Below, in pieces: positions 1 to 7,689 of a stretch of DNA of 42,380 nt. The first letter of the stretch is position 1. Every line of letters starts with the position of its first letter. Below the pieces are notes generated by a model. The model was not told the DNA's origin. It worked only from the letters and a program-made list of their open reading frames with translations, and searched no databases. The translations under genes and the position numbers were made by a program. Source of the DNA: Pseudomonadota bacterium (lineage in GTDB: Bacteria; Pseudomonadota; Alphaproteobacteria; Caulobacterales; Caulobacteraceae); assembly GCA_963205005.1 (NCBI GenBank), contig CAUJHW010000090.1:1-42380 (forward strand), given 5' to 3'.

Positions 1-615
1 GTGACCCTGCCGAACCTGCCGATCACGGTGGTCCACCGCTCTGACGGATCGGGCACCAGTTTCCTGTTCACCAGCTACCTCACCGCCGTCGCCCCGCAGT
101 GGGCCAAGGTCGGCGCCAGCGACGCGGTCGCCTGGCCGACCGGGCAGGGTGGCAAGGGCAATGACGGCGTCGCCGGCTATGTGAAGCAGACCCCGGGCGC
201 CATCGGCTATGTCGAGTACGCCTTCGCCAAGCAGAACAGCATGGCCCACGTGAGCCTGCAGAACGCCGGCGGGACTTTCGTTGAGCCGACCGCCGAGAGC
301 TTTGCCGCCGCCGCCGCCGGCGCCGACTGGTCCAAGGCGCCGGGCTTCTACCTGCTGCTGCTGAACCAGCCCGGCGCTAACGCCTGGCCGATCACCGGCG
401 CGACCTTCGTGCTCCTGCACAAGGCCCAGGCCGACGCCGCCAGCGGCAAGGCCGTGCTGTCCTTCTTTGACGGCGCCTTCTCCAGGGGCGACGCCGCCGC
501 CAGCGAACTGGCCTACGTGCCGCTTCCGGCCGACCTGAAGGCCCGCGTGCGGGACAGCTGGTCAGTGATCGTCGGCCCGGACGGCAAGCCGGTCTACACG
601 CCCGCCGCCCAATGA
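1..615 (+). CDS. pstS: Phosphate ABC transporter substrate-binding protein PstS (3' part)
   Basis: Periplasmic phosphate-binding subunit of the high-affinity PstSCAB uptake system. Only the last 204 codons are visible; the family is usually about 320-350 residues, so the signal peptide and first lobe lie before the window, and the GTG at position 1 is an internal valine codon, not a start. Near the left edge is the phosphate-binding stretch HRSDGSGTSFLF, in which the Ser-Gly-Thr backbone and side chains contact phosphate in known PstS structures. The conserved segment GKGNDGVAGYV and then PGAIGYVEYAFA follow. The stop codon overlaps the pstC start in an ATGA arrangement, so this is the first visible gene of the pst operon. 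Identification is firm. Confidence 0.95.
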   Translation: MTLPNLPITVVHRSDGSGTSFLFTSYLTAVAPQWAKVGASDAVAWPTGQGGKGNDGVAGYVKQTPGAIGYVEYAFAKQNSMAHVSLQNAGGTFVEPTAESFAAAAAGADWSKAPGFYLLLLNQPGANAWPITGATFVLLHKAQADAASGKAVLSFFDGAFSRGDAAASELAYVPLPADLKARVRDSWSVIVGPDGKPVYTPAAQ

Positions 616-1577
616 CGTCAGCCACGCCTGCGCCCCTGGCGGCCGATGCGCCGCGGTCGGCCCGGGGGACCGGTCTGGACCGGGCGTTCGAGGCCATCTG
701 CTTTGGGGCCGCCACATTCCTGCTGGTGGCGCTGGGCGGTCTGATCGTCTCGCTGGCGGTCGGCGGCTGGCCGGCCTTCGCCCATTTCGGCCTCGGCTTC
801 CTGACCAGCGCCGAATGGGATCCCGTGCAGGAGATCTACGGCGCCGCCGGCGCGGTGGCCGGCACCCTGATCACCGCCAGCCTTGCGCTGCTGTTCGCCC
901 TGCCGCTGGCCCTGGGCGTGGCGATCTTCCTGGTGGAGCTCTGCCCGGCGCCGCTGCGCCGGCCGATCGGCACCGCCGTGGAGTTGCTCGCGGGCATTCC
1001 CTCGATCGTCTACGGCATGTGGGGCCTGTTCGTCTTCGCGCCCTGGTTCGCCAAGCACATCCAGGTTCCGCTGATGATGTCGGCCAAGCCCGGGACGATC
1101 TGGGAAGCGATCACCACCGGCGTGCCGAACGGCTCGGGGATACTTTCGGCCTCGCTGATCCTGGCGATCATGATCCTGCCGTTCATGGCCGCGACGCTCC
1201 GCGAGCTGTTCCTGACCATTCCGCCCCAGGTGCGCGAGAGCGCCTACGGCCTGGGCTCGACCACCTTCGAGGTGATCCGCAAGGTGAGCCTGCCCTACGT
1301 CCGCACCGGCGCCATCGGCGCGGTGATGCTGGGCCTCGGCCGGGCGCTGGGCGAGACGATGGCGGTGACCTTCATCATCGGCAACGCCCATGGCTTCCCG
1401 AACTCGCTGTTCGCCTCGGGCTCGACCATCGCCTCGACCATCGCCAACGAATTCGCCGAGGCGACCGGGGTGCTGCACACCTCGTCGCTGATCGCCCTGG
1501 GACTGGTGCTGTTCATAATCACCTTCACCGTGCTCGCGCTCGCCCGCGTGCTCATCGGACGGCAGGCGAACCTGTGA
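612..1577 (+). CDS. pstC: Phosphate ABC transporter permease PstC
   Basis: Inner-membrane permease subunit that pairs with PstA to form the phosphate channel. The 321-residue protein has a short cytoplasmic N-terminus, a first hydrophobic helix at about residues 35-58 and several further membrane segments. Near the C-terminal third it carries the permease coupling loop with GRALGETMAVTFIIGN, diagnostic of PstC. The ATG at 612 overlaps the pstS stop codon and the gene's own stop overlaps the GTG of pstA, so translation is probably coupled throughout. Length is normal for the family and nothing appears broken. Confidence 0.95.
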   Translation: MTSATPAPLAADAPRSARGTGLDRAFEAICFGAATFLLVALGGLIVSLAVGGWPAFAHFGLGFLTSAEWDPVQEIYGAAGAVAGTLITASLALLFALPLALGVAIFLVELCPAPLRRPIGTAVELLAGIPSIVYGMWGLFVFAPWFAKHIQVPLMMSAKPGTIWEAITTGVPNGSGILSASLILAIMILPFMAATLRELFLTIPPQVRESAYGLGSTTFEVIRKVSLPYVRTGAIGAVMLGLGRALGETMAVTFIIGNAHGFPNSLFASGSTIASTIANEFAEATGVLHTSSLIALGLVLFIITFTVLALARVLIGRQANL

Positions 1578-2449
1578 GCGCCTTCGCGAAACAGCGGCTG
1601 TCCCGGCGGATCGGGGAGGGCGTCTTCCTTACCTTCTGCTGGCTGGCGACGGGCGTCGCCCTGCTGGCGCTGACAGCGATCATGTGGTCGCTGATCAGCC
1701 AGGGTGTCGGCGGGTTCCTGAAGCCGGACGGCGGCGGGCTGGACCTGGCGATCTTCACAAAGTCGACCCCGGCGCCCGGGTCCGAAGGCGGCCTGCTGAA
1801 CGCCATCCTCGGGTCGCTGATGATGTGCGCGCTGGCCATGCTGGGCGCGGTGGTGGTGGGGGTGCTCGCCGGCACCTGGCTGTCCGAGTTCGCCCGCGAC
1901 AGCCGCTACGGCAAGGTGGTCCGCTTCCTGAACGACGTGCTGCTGTCGGCGCCGTCGATCCTGGTCGGCCTGTTCGTCTACGAGATCCTCGTCGCCCCGC
2001 TGAAGGGTTTCTCGGGCCTGGCCGGGTCGGTCGCGCTGGGCCTGATCGCCGCGCCGGTGATCACCCGTACCACCGAGGATGTCCTGCGCCTCCAGCCCAC
2101 GGCCCTGCGCGAGGCCAGCGTGGCCCTCGGCGCGCCGGTCTGGCGCACGATCCTGGCGGTGATCTGGAAGTCGGCCCAGGGGGGCATGCTGACCGGCGCC
2201 CTGCTGGCCTTCGCGCGGATCAGCGGCGAGACCGCGCCCCTGCTGTTCACGGCGCTGAACAACCAGTTCCTCAGCCTCGACATGACCAAGCCCACCGCCA
2301 ACCTGCCGGTGGTGATCTTCAACTACGCGCTCAGCGCCTATGACGACTGGCGCCGTCTCGCCTGGGCCGGCGCCCTGCTGATCGCCGCCACCGTGCTGAC
2401 CGTCACCATCGTTGCCCGCCTGATCGCCCGGGAGCCCCGCCGCTCATGA
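1574..2449 (+). CDS. pstA: Phosphate ABC transporter permease PstA
   Basis: Second permease subunit of the Pst transporter, 291 residues from the GTG at 1574. That start is chosen because it overlaps the pstC stop (GTGA); the reading frame stays open far upstream, but there it only shadows pstC. The protein has an N-terminal membrane helix at about residues 18-40, several more helices, and the PstA coupling-loop signature [16 protein letters not shown]. It ends in a hydrophobic helix and a short basic tail. Its stop codon overlaps the pstB ATG. PstA and PstC together bind the PstB ATPase dimer on the cytoplasmic side. Confidence 0.94.
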   Translation: MSAFAKQRLSRRIGEGVFLTFCWLATGVALLALTAIMWSLISQGVGGFLKPDGGGLDLAIFTKSTPAPGSEGGLLNAILGSLMMCALAMLGAVVVGVLAGTWLSEFARDSRYGKVVRFLNDVLLSAPSILVGLFVYEILVAPLKGFSGLAGSVALGLIAAPVITRTTEDVLRLQPTALREASVALGAPVWRTILAVIWKSAQGGMLTGALLAFARISGETAPLLFTALNNQFLSLDMTKPTANLPVVIFNYALSAYDDWRRLAWAGALLIAATVLTVTIVARLIAREPRRS

Positions 2450-3255
2450 ACGCCCAGACCGACACCCAGCCGGAGACGGCGGTCCTCGACCTGCCGCCCG
2501 AGACGGTGAAGCTCGCCATTCGAGACCTGAACTTCTTCTACGGCGCCAAGCAGTCGCTGTTCGACGTCAACGTCTCGTTCGCCGCCAATGCTGTGACGGC
2601 CCTGATCGGCCCCTCTGGCTGCGGCAAGTCCACCCTGCTGCGCACGCTCAACCGCATGTACAGCCTCTATCCGGGCCAGCGGGCGACGGGTGAGGTTCTG
2701 CTGGACGGCGAGGACATTCTCGGCCCGCGGGTCAACGTCGCGGCGCTGCGGGCGCGGATCGGCATGGTGTTCCAGAAGCCGACGCCGTTCCCCATGTCGA
2801 TCTTCGACAACGTCGCCTACGGGGTCCGCCTCTACGAAAAGATGTCCAAGCCGGACCTTGCAAACCGCGTCGAGGAATCGCTGCGCCGCGCTGCGCTCTG
2901 GGACGAGGTGAAGGACAAGCTGAAGGAGTCGGGGCTGGGACTGTCCGGCGGCCAGCAGCAACGGCTGTGCGTGGCGCGCGGGATCGCGGTGAAGCCCGAG
3001 ATCCTGCTGCTGGACGAACCGGCCTCGGCGCTCGATCCCATCTCCACGGCCCGTCTGGAAGAGACCATTGCGGCCCTGAAGTCCGAGTACACGGTGGTGA
3101 TCGTCACCCACAACATGGGCCAAGCCGCGCGGCTCTCGGACCACACCGGTTTCATGTACCTGGGCAAGCTGGTCGAGTTCGGCGAGACAGAACAGCTGTT
3201 CACCAACCCGGTCACCACCCGGGCCCGCGACTACATCACCGGCCGGTTCGGCTAG
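2446..3255 (+). CDS. pstB: Phosphate ABC transporter ATP-binding protein PstB
   Basis: ATPase subunit that powers phosphate import, 269 residues. Visible motifs in order: Walker [11 protein letters not shown]-loop region [14 protein letters not shown] (the FPMSI segment is typical of PstB), ABC signature [14 protein letters not shown], Walker [14 protein letters not shown] and the switch histidine in VTHNM. The ATG at 2446 overlaps the pstA stop by four bases. phoU begins 11 bases downstream. All catalytic residues are intact and the length is normal. Confidence 0.97.
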   Translation: MNAQTDTQPETAVLDLPPETVKLAIRDLNFFYGAKQSLFDVNVSFAANAVTALIGPSGCGKSTLLRTLNRMYSLYPGQRATGEVLLDGEDILGPRVNVAALRARIGMVFQKPTPFPMSIFDNVAYGVRLYEKMSKPDLANRVEESLRRAALWDEVKDKLKESGLGLSGGQQQRLCVARGIAVKPEILLLDEPASALDPISTARLEETIAALKSEYTVVIVTHNMGQAARLSDHTGFMYLGKLVEFGETEQLFTNPVTTRARDYITGRFG

Positions 3256-3266
3256 GAGCGCCCCAG

Positions 3267-3935
3267 ATGGAACATACGGTCAGAGCTGTCGACGCCGACC
3301 TTGACGCCATGGCGCACGACGTCGCGGCGATGGGTGACCTGGCGGTGGCGCAGGTGCGCGCGGCTATCGATGTTTTCCAGCGCCACGATTTGGCCGCCGC
3401 GACCAAGGTGGTGCGGGCCGACGATGCGCTGGACCTGCAGGATGCCGAGATCGAGAAGCGGGCCATCCGCTTCATCGCCCTGAGACAGCCGATGGCCGAC
3501 GATCTGCGCCGCCCGATCGCGGCCATGAAGACCGCCATGCAGCTGGAGCGCTGCGGCGACCTGGCCAAGAATATCGCCAAGCGTGTCGGTCGGATGGCCG
3601 CGGCGGCCGACCCGGCGCGCGTGGACAGCGTGGTCGCCCTGGGGCGGCTGGCCGCCGATCGTCTGGCCGCGGTGGTCAACGCCTTCCGTCAGGGCGACGC
3701 CCAGGGCGCATATTCCGTCTGGGCCAAGGACACCGAGATCGACGAGCGCCACGACGCGGTGCTGGCCGAGATCGTCGCCGGGATGACCGCTGATCCGACC
3801 AGCGTGGGCGACGGAACGCACCTGCTGTTCATCGCCAAGAACCTCGAGCGCATCGGCGATCACGCCACCAACATCGCCGAACTGGTCCACTACCAGCTGA
3901 CCGGTCAGGACCTGGCGGACCGTCCGAAGCTTTAG
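3267..3935 (+). CDS. phoU: Phosphate signalling protein PhoU
   Basis: Negative regulator linking the Pst transporter to the PhoR/PhoB two-component system. The start is the ATG at 3267, preceded by TAGGAGCG as a ribosome-binding site; the longer open frame upstream is a shadow of pstB. The 222-residue product is all-helical with two PhoU repeats. The first carries LRQPMADDLRRPIAAMK and the second ends in LERIGDHATNIAELVHY, the metal-binding E-x3-D pattern of the family. It is the last gene of the visible pst operon. No phoB follows; the next gene is convergent and unrelated, so phoB and phoR must lie elsewhere or upstream of the window. Confidence 0.95.
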   Translation: MEHTVRAVDADLDAMAHDVAAMGDLAVAQVRAAIDVFQRHDLAAATKVVRADDALDLQDAEIEKRAIRFIALRQPMADDLRRPIAAMKTAMQLERCGDLAKNIAKRVGRMAAAADPARVDSVVALGRLAADRLAAVVNAFRQGDAQGAYSVWAKDTEIDERHDAVLAEIVAGMTADPTSVGDGTHLLFIAKNLERIGDHATNIAELVHYQLTGQDLADRPKL

Positions 3936-3958
3936 GCCGAGGCAAAGCCGGCTATAGT
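3931..3958 (+). promoter_or_regulatory. Candidate promoter reading into the phoU/transglutaminase gap
   Basis: TTTAGGC at 3931-3937, 13 bases, then GCTATAGT at 3951-3958. This matches five of seven and six of eight positions of the Caulobacter housekeeping pattern (TTGACGS, 10-14 nt, GCTANAWC). The predicted transcript start, about seven bases after the -10, falls near 3965, where the structured element begins. No plus-strand gene lies downstream, so it would make a small RNA or an antisense transcript to the transglutaminase gene. Its left half overlaps the phoU stop codon, so chance is possible. Confidence 0.3.
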
Positions 3959-3964
3959 GGCCGG

Positions 3965-4063
3965 GCTGCGGCGGGCTACGACGGTCCACCGGCGCGCCGG
4001 TATTCGGCCCCATCCAGGACGGTGGGTCAGAGCGTCATCGCAAGAGCGCTCTCCCGCCGCAGC
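3965..4063 (+). other. Structured intergenic element (possible small RNA), three-way junction
   Basis: GCTGCGGCGGG at 3965-3975 is perfectly complementary to CCCGCCGCAGC at 4053-4063, giving an 11-bp closing stem. Inside it, 3983-3990 can pair with 4021-4028 (8 bp, two of them G-U), and AGAGCG at 4029-4034 pairs with CGCTCT at 4047-4052. The helices abut one another without gaps on the 3' side. An alternative fold uses the perfect palindrome ACCGGCGCGCCGGT at 3988-4001. The G-U pairs exist only in plus-strand RNA. There is no U-tract after 4063. It could be a small RNA, an intergenic repeat, or a 3' UTR structure of the minus-strand operon. Confidence 0.35.
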
Positions 4064-4066
4064 GCC

Positions 4067-5053
4067 CTACTGCTGTTGCTGCTGCATCTGGTGGCGGCGC
4101 TGTTCCTCGAAGGCGGCGACGTTCGGCTGGACCCGGCGGTTGGCCTGCGGGCCCGGGCGTGACACGCGCAGGAACTCCGGGTCGCTCAGCGCGGCGCGGG
4201 CCTTGCGAACCGAGACGCCCACCACAAGCTCGCTTTCCGCCTCGCCCTTGTAGACGCCCCGCGACGGCGGCACGTCGGAATAGTCGCGGCCGACAGCGCA
4301 GGCGATGTGGCGCTCGCCGGCGATGGTGTTGTTGGTCGGATCCAGGCCGACCCAGCGCAGGCTGGGCAGGAACACTTCCACCCAGGCGTGGGTCGCGTCG
4401 GGGTCTGACCGGTCGCCATGCTTGCGGTCGGTGAACAGGTAGCCCGACACATAGCGGGCGGGCACGCCCCAGGACCGGCAGATGGCGATCATCACATGGG
4501 CGAAGTCCTGGCAGACGCCCCGGCGCTGTTCCAGGACGTGGTCGATCGGACTGTCGGCGCGGGTGACGCCGGCCTCGTAGTCGAAGGATTCGTAGATCGC
4601 CTTGTTGAGCGCCAGCAGGGCGGTCAGCGGGTCGCGCTGGCGAAGCGCGGCGATGTTGTGATCGGCCTCGTAGCGCCGCAGCGCCTCGGTCTCGCGGGCA
4701 AAGCCATGGGGATGCAGGAAGTCGAAGTTCTCGCCGCGCAGGAAATCCGAGCGCATGCGGTCCCATTCGCCGATGTCGAGGGCCGCGGGAAGGGGCGGGG
4801 GGGCCTGGCTCTCCACGGCGGCCCGGGCCGTGATCGTCAGCTGGTCGTGCGGCTGCGGCACATCGAAGTGGTAGACGGCGTTGCCGAAGCTGTCGGCGTA
4901 GGAGAACAGCTGCGACGGCGGGTCAAGGTCGAGGTCGAAGCTGACCAGCCGCTGGCGGACGCTCTTCTGGGGCTGCATCCACAGCTCCATGACGCTCTCG
5001 CGCACCGGAACGGCGTACTTGTACTGGGTGACGTGGCGGATCTCGAGGAGCAC
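4067..5053 (-). CDS. Transglutaminase-like cysteine protease family protein
   Basis: Cytoplasmic 328-residue protein with a bacterial transglutaminase-like N-terminal beta domain (about residues 1-80) and a transglutaminase/protease core. The catalytic triad is visible: Cys181 in RRGVCQDFAH, His222 in DATHAWVEV and Asp238 in GLDPTNN. It is the last gene of a minus-strand operon with an alpha-E protein (start 11 bases after that gene's stop) and an ATP-grasp protein. This trio recurs in many bacteria and is predicted from comparative genomics to make and process a peptide or peptide tag; the substrate is unknown. The C-terminus is odd: it ends in a glutamine tail, HQMQQQQQ, encoded by an imperfect CAG run. 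Confidence 0.9.
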   Translation of the reverse strand: MLLEIRHVTQYKYAVPVRESVMELWMQPQKSVRQRLVSFDLDLDPPSQLFSYADSFGNAVYHFDVPQPHDQLTITARAAVESQAPPPLPAALDIGEWDRMRSDFLRGENFDFLHPHGFARETEALRRYEADHNIAALRQRDPLTALLALNKAIYESFDYEAGVTRADSPIDHVLEQRRGVCQDFAHVMIAICRSWGVPARYVSGYLFTDRKHGDRSDPDATHAWVEVFLPSLRWVGLDPTNNTIAGERHIACAVGRDYSDVPPSRGVYKGEAESELVVGVSVRKARAALSDPEFLRVSRPGPQANRRVQPNVAAFEEQRRHQMQQQQQ

Positions 5054-5064
5054 GTTCTGTCCTT

Positions 5065-6012
5065 CTAGGCCGGCAAGCGTTCTTCGAGGGGATAGGCGAC
5101 GAAGGCGTCATAGAGGCTGCGGTGAATCGCCGAGCACTCGTCCAGCACCGTCTTGAGGAACGGACTGGCCCCCAGGGTCTCAAGTTCGTCCATGTCGGCG
5201 TACTGCAGGCGCGCCCGCAGCCGGCCCGCAAGGCGGTCGGGCCCGACCCGGCCGGCCATGCCCGCGTGCCGGATGATGGCCGACAGGTGGGTCTCGATCT
5301 GGTCGGTGCAGAACCGGATCGAGCGCGGGAAATCCTCGTCCAGGGTCAGGAATTCCAGGATGTAGCGGGGCTGCATCTCGGCGGTGTAGACCCGCAGGTA
5401 GGGCTCCAGCGCGCAGCCCATCCGCAGGACGCTGGTCAGGGCGAAGTGATCCGTGACCGGCTTGCGCTTGCGGCCTTCGCCGAACACCACCTCGAGCAGC
5501 GATCCGATCAGCTGGGCGCGTTCGAGATAGACGCCCAGCAGCAGGAAGCTCCAGCCCTCGCCGTGGCTCATGGTGGCGTCGCCGGCGCCCTTGAACAGGT
5601 GCAGGTCGGCGATGGTGTCGTGCAGGAACAGCTGCGAGCCGCCCTCGAACGAGCCGCGCGCGGCCGGGTCGTTCATGCGCAGATAGATCAGGTTCAGACG
5701 TTCCCAGGTCTCGGTGGTGATCTGGTCGCGAACCTGCCGGGCGTTTTCCCGGGCCATGGCGATCGAGGAATAGATCGACAGGTGGTCGGTGCGGTCCAGC
5801 GCCAGCGCCAGGGCCGCGTCATAGGGCGTCTTGGCCTTGGCCATCTCCGGGTCGCCGACGGCGGAGAGGGCGATGCTGGCCACCAGGTTGGCCGCATCCG
5901 AGCGGTCGAGTGTGGCGTTGAGCATGACGTCGGAAAGCCGGCACATGTGCTCGGCGCGTTCCACATAACGGCCGATCCAGTAGAGACTGTCGGCCACGCG
6001 GGCGAGCATCAT
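5065..6012 (-). CDS. Alpha-E domain-containing protein
   Basis: 315-residue alpha-helical protein of the alpha-E family, recognised by its opening MMLARVADSLYWIGRYVERA and by later conserved stretches such as FLHDTIADLHLFKGAGD and the C-terminal LETLGASPFLKTVLDEC. The start is the ATG at 6012, which overlaps the stop of the ATP-grasp gene (ATGA); the frame is open much further upstream, but there it shadows that gene. Biochemical function is unknown. The family is almost always encoded between a circularly permuted ATP-grasp protein and a transglutaminase-like protein, as here, and is thought to be a helper or enzyme in the same peptide pathway. Confidence 0.92.
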   Translation of the reverse strand: MMLARVADSLYWIGRYVERAEHMCRLSDVMLNATLDRSDAANLVASIALSAVGDPEMAKAKTPYDAALALALDRTDHLSIYSSIAMARENARQVRDQITTETWERLNLIYLRMNDPAARGSFEGGSQLFLHDTIADLHLFKGAGDATMSHGEGWSFLLLGVYLERAQLIGSLLEVVFGEGRKRKPVTDHFALTSVLRMGCALEPYLRVYTAEMQPRYILEFLTLDEDFPRSIRFCTDQIETHLSAIIRHAGMAGRVGPDRLAGRLRARLQYADMDELETLGASPFLKTVLDECSAIHRSLYDAFVAYPLEERLPA

Positions 6013-7481
6013 CGGGCGGACCCCTTCGTTTCGGCCAGCACCCAGGTGTCCTTCGATCCGCCACCCTGGCTTGAGTTGACGACCAACGAACCCTTCTTCA
6101 GCGCCACGCGGGTGAGGGCGCCCGGCGTCACAATGATCTTCTCGCCGGACAGGATGAACGGGCGCAGGTCGACGTGGCGCTGTTCCACGGCATGGTCGAT
6201 CAGGCAGGGCGCGGTCGACAGCTGGATCGTGGGCTGGGCGATGTAGTTGGCCGGATCGGCCTTCAGCGCGGCGGCGAACTCGTCCTGCTGGGCCTTCGTC
6301 GAGTGCGGGCCGACCAGCATGCCATAGCCCCCGGACGCGCCCACCGCCTTGACCACCAGCTTGTCCAGGTTGGCCAGGACATGACTGAGCTGGGCCGGTT
6401 CGCGGCAGAGGTAGGTCTCGATGTTGGGCAGGATCGCATCCTCGTTCAGGTAGTAGCGGATGATCTCGGGCACATAGGCGTAGACAGCCTTGTCGTCGGC
6501 GACCCCTGTGCCCGGCGCGTTGCAGATCACCACGTTGCCGGCCCGATAGGCGTTGAACAGACCCGCTGCGCCGAGGGACGAATCCCGGCGGAACGTGAGG
6601 GGGTCGATGAAGTCGTCGTCGACCCGGCGATAGATCACGTCGATCCGTCGAAGGCCGGTGGTGGTCCGCATGTAGACCATGTTCTCGTGGACCACGAGGT
6701 CGCGGCCCTCGACCAGGGGCACCCCCATGAGCCGCGCCAGATAGGCATGCTCGTAGTACGCCGAGTTGTAGACGCCTGGCGTCAGCACCGCGACCTGCGG
6801 GTTGGGCCGCCAGTCCGCGGCCATGCTCTTGAGCGTGGTCAGCAGCATGTCGGGATAGCGGTCGATGGAGCGCACGCCCGCGCCGCGGAACGTGCCGGGA
6901 AACACCCGCTTCGACGCCTCGCGGTTGGCCAGCATGTAGGAGACGCCCGAGGGGACGCGCAGGTTGTCTTCCAGCACCGCGAACTCGCCGTTCGGCTGGC
7001 GGATCAGGTCCGATCCGCAGACGTTGGCGTAGGCCTTGTGCGGCACATAGAGGTTCTGCATTTCCCGCCGGTATGACGGGGCCTGCAGGACCAGTTCCCG
7101 GGGAACGACGCCGTCCATCAGGATCTTCTGCTCGGAGTAGATGTCGGCGAGGAACATGTTCAGCGCGCGGAGGCGCTGGGTCAGGCCGGCCTCGATACGA
7201 GCCCATTCGGCGGCCGGGATGATCCGCGGCAGGATGTCGGTCGGAATGATCCGCTCGGTGGAGCTCTCGGCGCCGTAGACCGTGAACGTGATGCCCTGGA
7301 GCAGGAAGAAGCGTTCCTGGGTCTTCTGTCGTTCGGCCAGTTCGTCGGGCGTCAGGGTCGAGATCCGGGCGTCCAGGGCGGAATAGTGCGACCGTACTCC
7401 GCCGGCCGGGGCCGCCATTTCATCGTAAGGCCCTGAGGGGTCGCCGACCTCGATTGTTGGTTCGTCCCGTCTGACGCTCAC
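6009..7481 (-). CDS. Circularly permuted type 2 ATP-grasp protein
   Basis: Probable ATP-dependent carboxylate-amine (peptide-forming) ligase of the circularly permuted ATP-grasp class. I place the start at the GTG at 7481, giving 490 residues, because the family opening YDEMAAPAGGVRSHY follows about 20 residues later and a promoter-like sequence lies just upstream; an ATG at 7418 would cut into that motif, and the open frame to 7634 includes unconserved sequence. Recognisable segments include RIIPAAEWARIEAGLTQR, GSDLIRQPNGEFAVLEDNLR and, near the end, the ATP-binding stretch VVKAVGASGGYGMLVGP. First gene of the ATP-grasp/alpha-E/transglutaminase operon; its stop overlaps the next start. Confidence 0.9.
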   Translation of the reverse strand: MSVRRDEPTIEVGDPSGPYDEMAAPAGGVRSHYSALDARISTLTPDELAERQKTQERFFLLQGITFTVYGAESSTERIIPTDILPRIIPAAEWARIEAGLTQRLRALNMFLADIYSEQKILMDGVVPRELVLQAPSYRREMQNLYVPHKAYANVCGSDLIRQPNGEFAVLEDNLRVPSGVSYMLANREASKRVFPGTFRGAGVRSIDRYPDMLLTTLKSMAADWRPNPQVAVLTPGVYNSAYYEHAYLARLMGVPLVEGRDLVVHENMVYMRTTTGLRRIDVIYRRVDDDFIDPLTFRRDSSLGAAGLFNAYRAGNVVICNAPGTGVADDKAVYAYVPEIIRYYLNEDAILPNIETYLCREPAQLSHVLANLDKLVVKAVGASGGYGMLVGPHSTKAQQDEFAAALKADPANYIAQPTIQLSTAPCLIDHAVEQRHVDLRPFILSGEKIIVTPGALTRVALKKGSLVVNSSQGGGSKDTWVLAETKGSAR

Positions 7482-7516
7482 GTTCGATCCCAACCCCTTC
7501 GCGTTATCTGGCTGAA

Positions 7517-7545
7517 TCTGTAGGACGCTTATGGGCCTGCCGGAA
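7517..7545 (-). promoter_or_regulatory. Candidate promoter of the ATP-grasp/alpha-E/transglutaminase operon
   Basis: On the minus strand: TTCCGGC (7545-7539), 14 bases, CCTACAGA (7524-7517). The -10 is close to GCTANAWC; the -35 is weak. The -10 runs into a GATTC (GANTC) site at 7514-7518, a possible CcrM methylation target. The predicted start near 7511 leaves a leader of about 30 bases before the GTG at 7481, which supports that start codon. Confidence 0.35.
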
Positions 7546-7587
7546 GCGCGGCCTCGAAATTCGTCGCTCCAGTCCCTCCCGGAAGGC

Positions 7588-7610
7588 CGGCGCCCAATTT
7601 TTAGGCGCCG
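7588..7610. other. Hairpin between the divergent ATP-grasp and tamA promoters
   Basis: CGGCGCC at 7588-7594 and GGCGCCG at 7604-7610 form a perfect 7-bp inverted repeat around a nine-base A/T-rich loop. It sits midway in the 208-base divergent intergenic region (7482-7689). It ends no gene, so an operator or DNA-structural role is more likely than termination, but nothing else supports a function. Confidence 0.3.
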
Positions 7611-7627
7611 CCCGGCGCGGCCGACGG

Positions 7628-7656
7628 ATGACACATTGCTGCAGTGCGTCTAAACC
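7628..7656 (+). promoter_or_regulatory. Candidate promoter of tamA-tamB
   Basis: ATGACAC at 7628-7634, 14 bases, TCTAAACC at 7649-7656, a partial match to the Caulobacter housekeeping pattern in both boxes. The predicted transcript start near 7663 lies about 27 bases before the TTG start of tamA. The -10 contains the in-frame TAA (7651) that bounds the tamA reading frame upstream. Confidence 0.35.
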
Positions 7657-7689
7657 CGGCGCAAGGGGCGCACGCGCGAGGATTCTGGC

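Noticed and set aside
815..1573. N-terminal extension of pstA back to 815
   Set aside because: This stretch is out of frame inside pstC and reads as an Arg/Gly/Pro-rich shadow; the GTG at 1574 overlapping the pstC stop fits the family.
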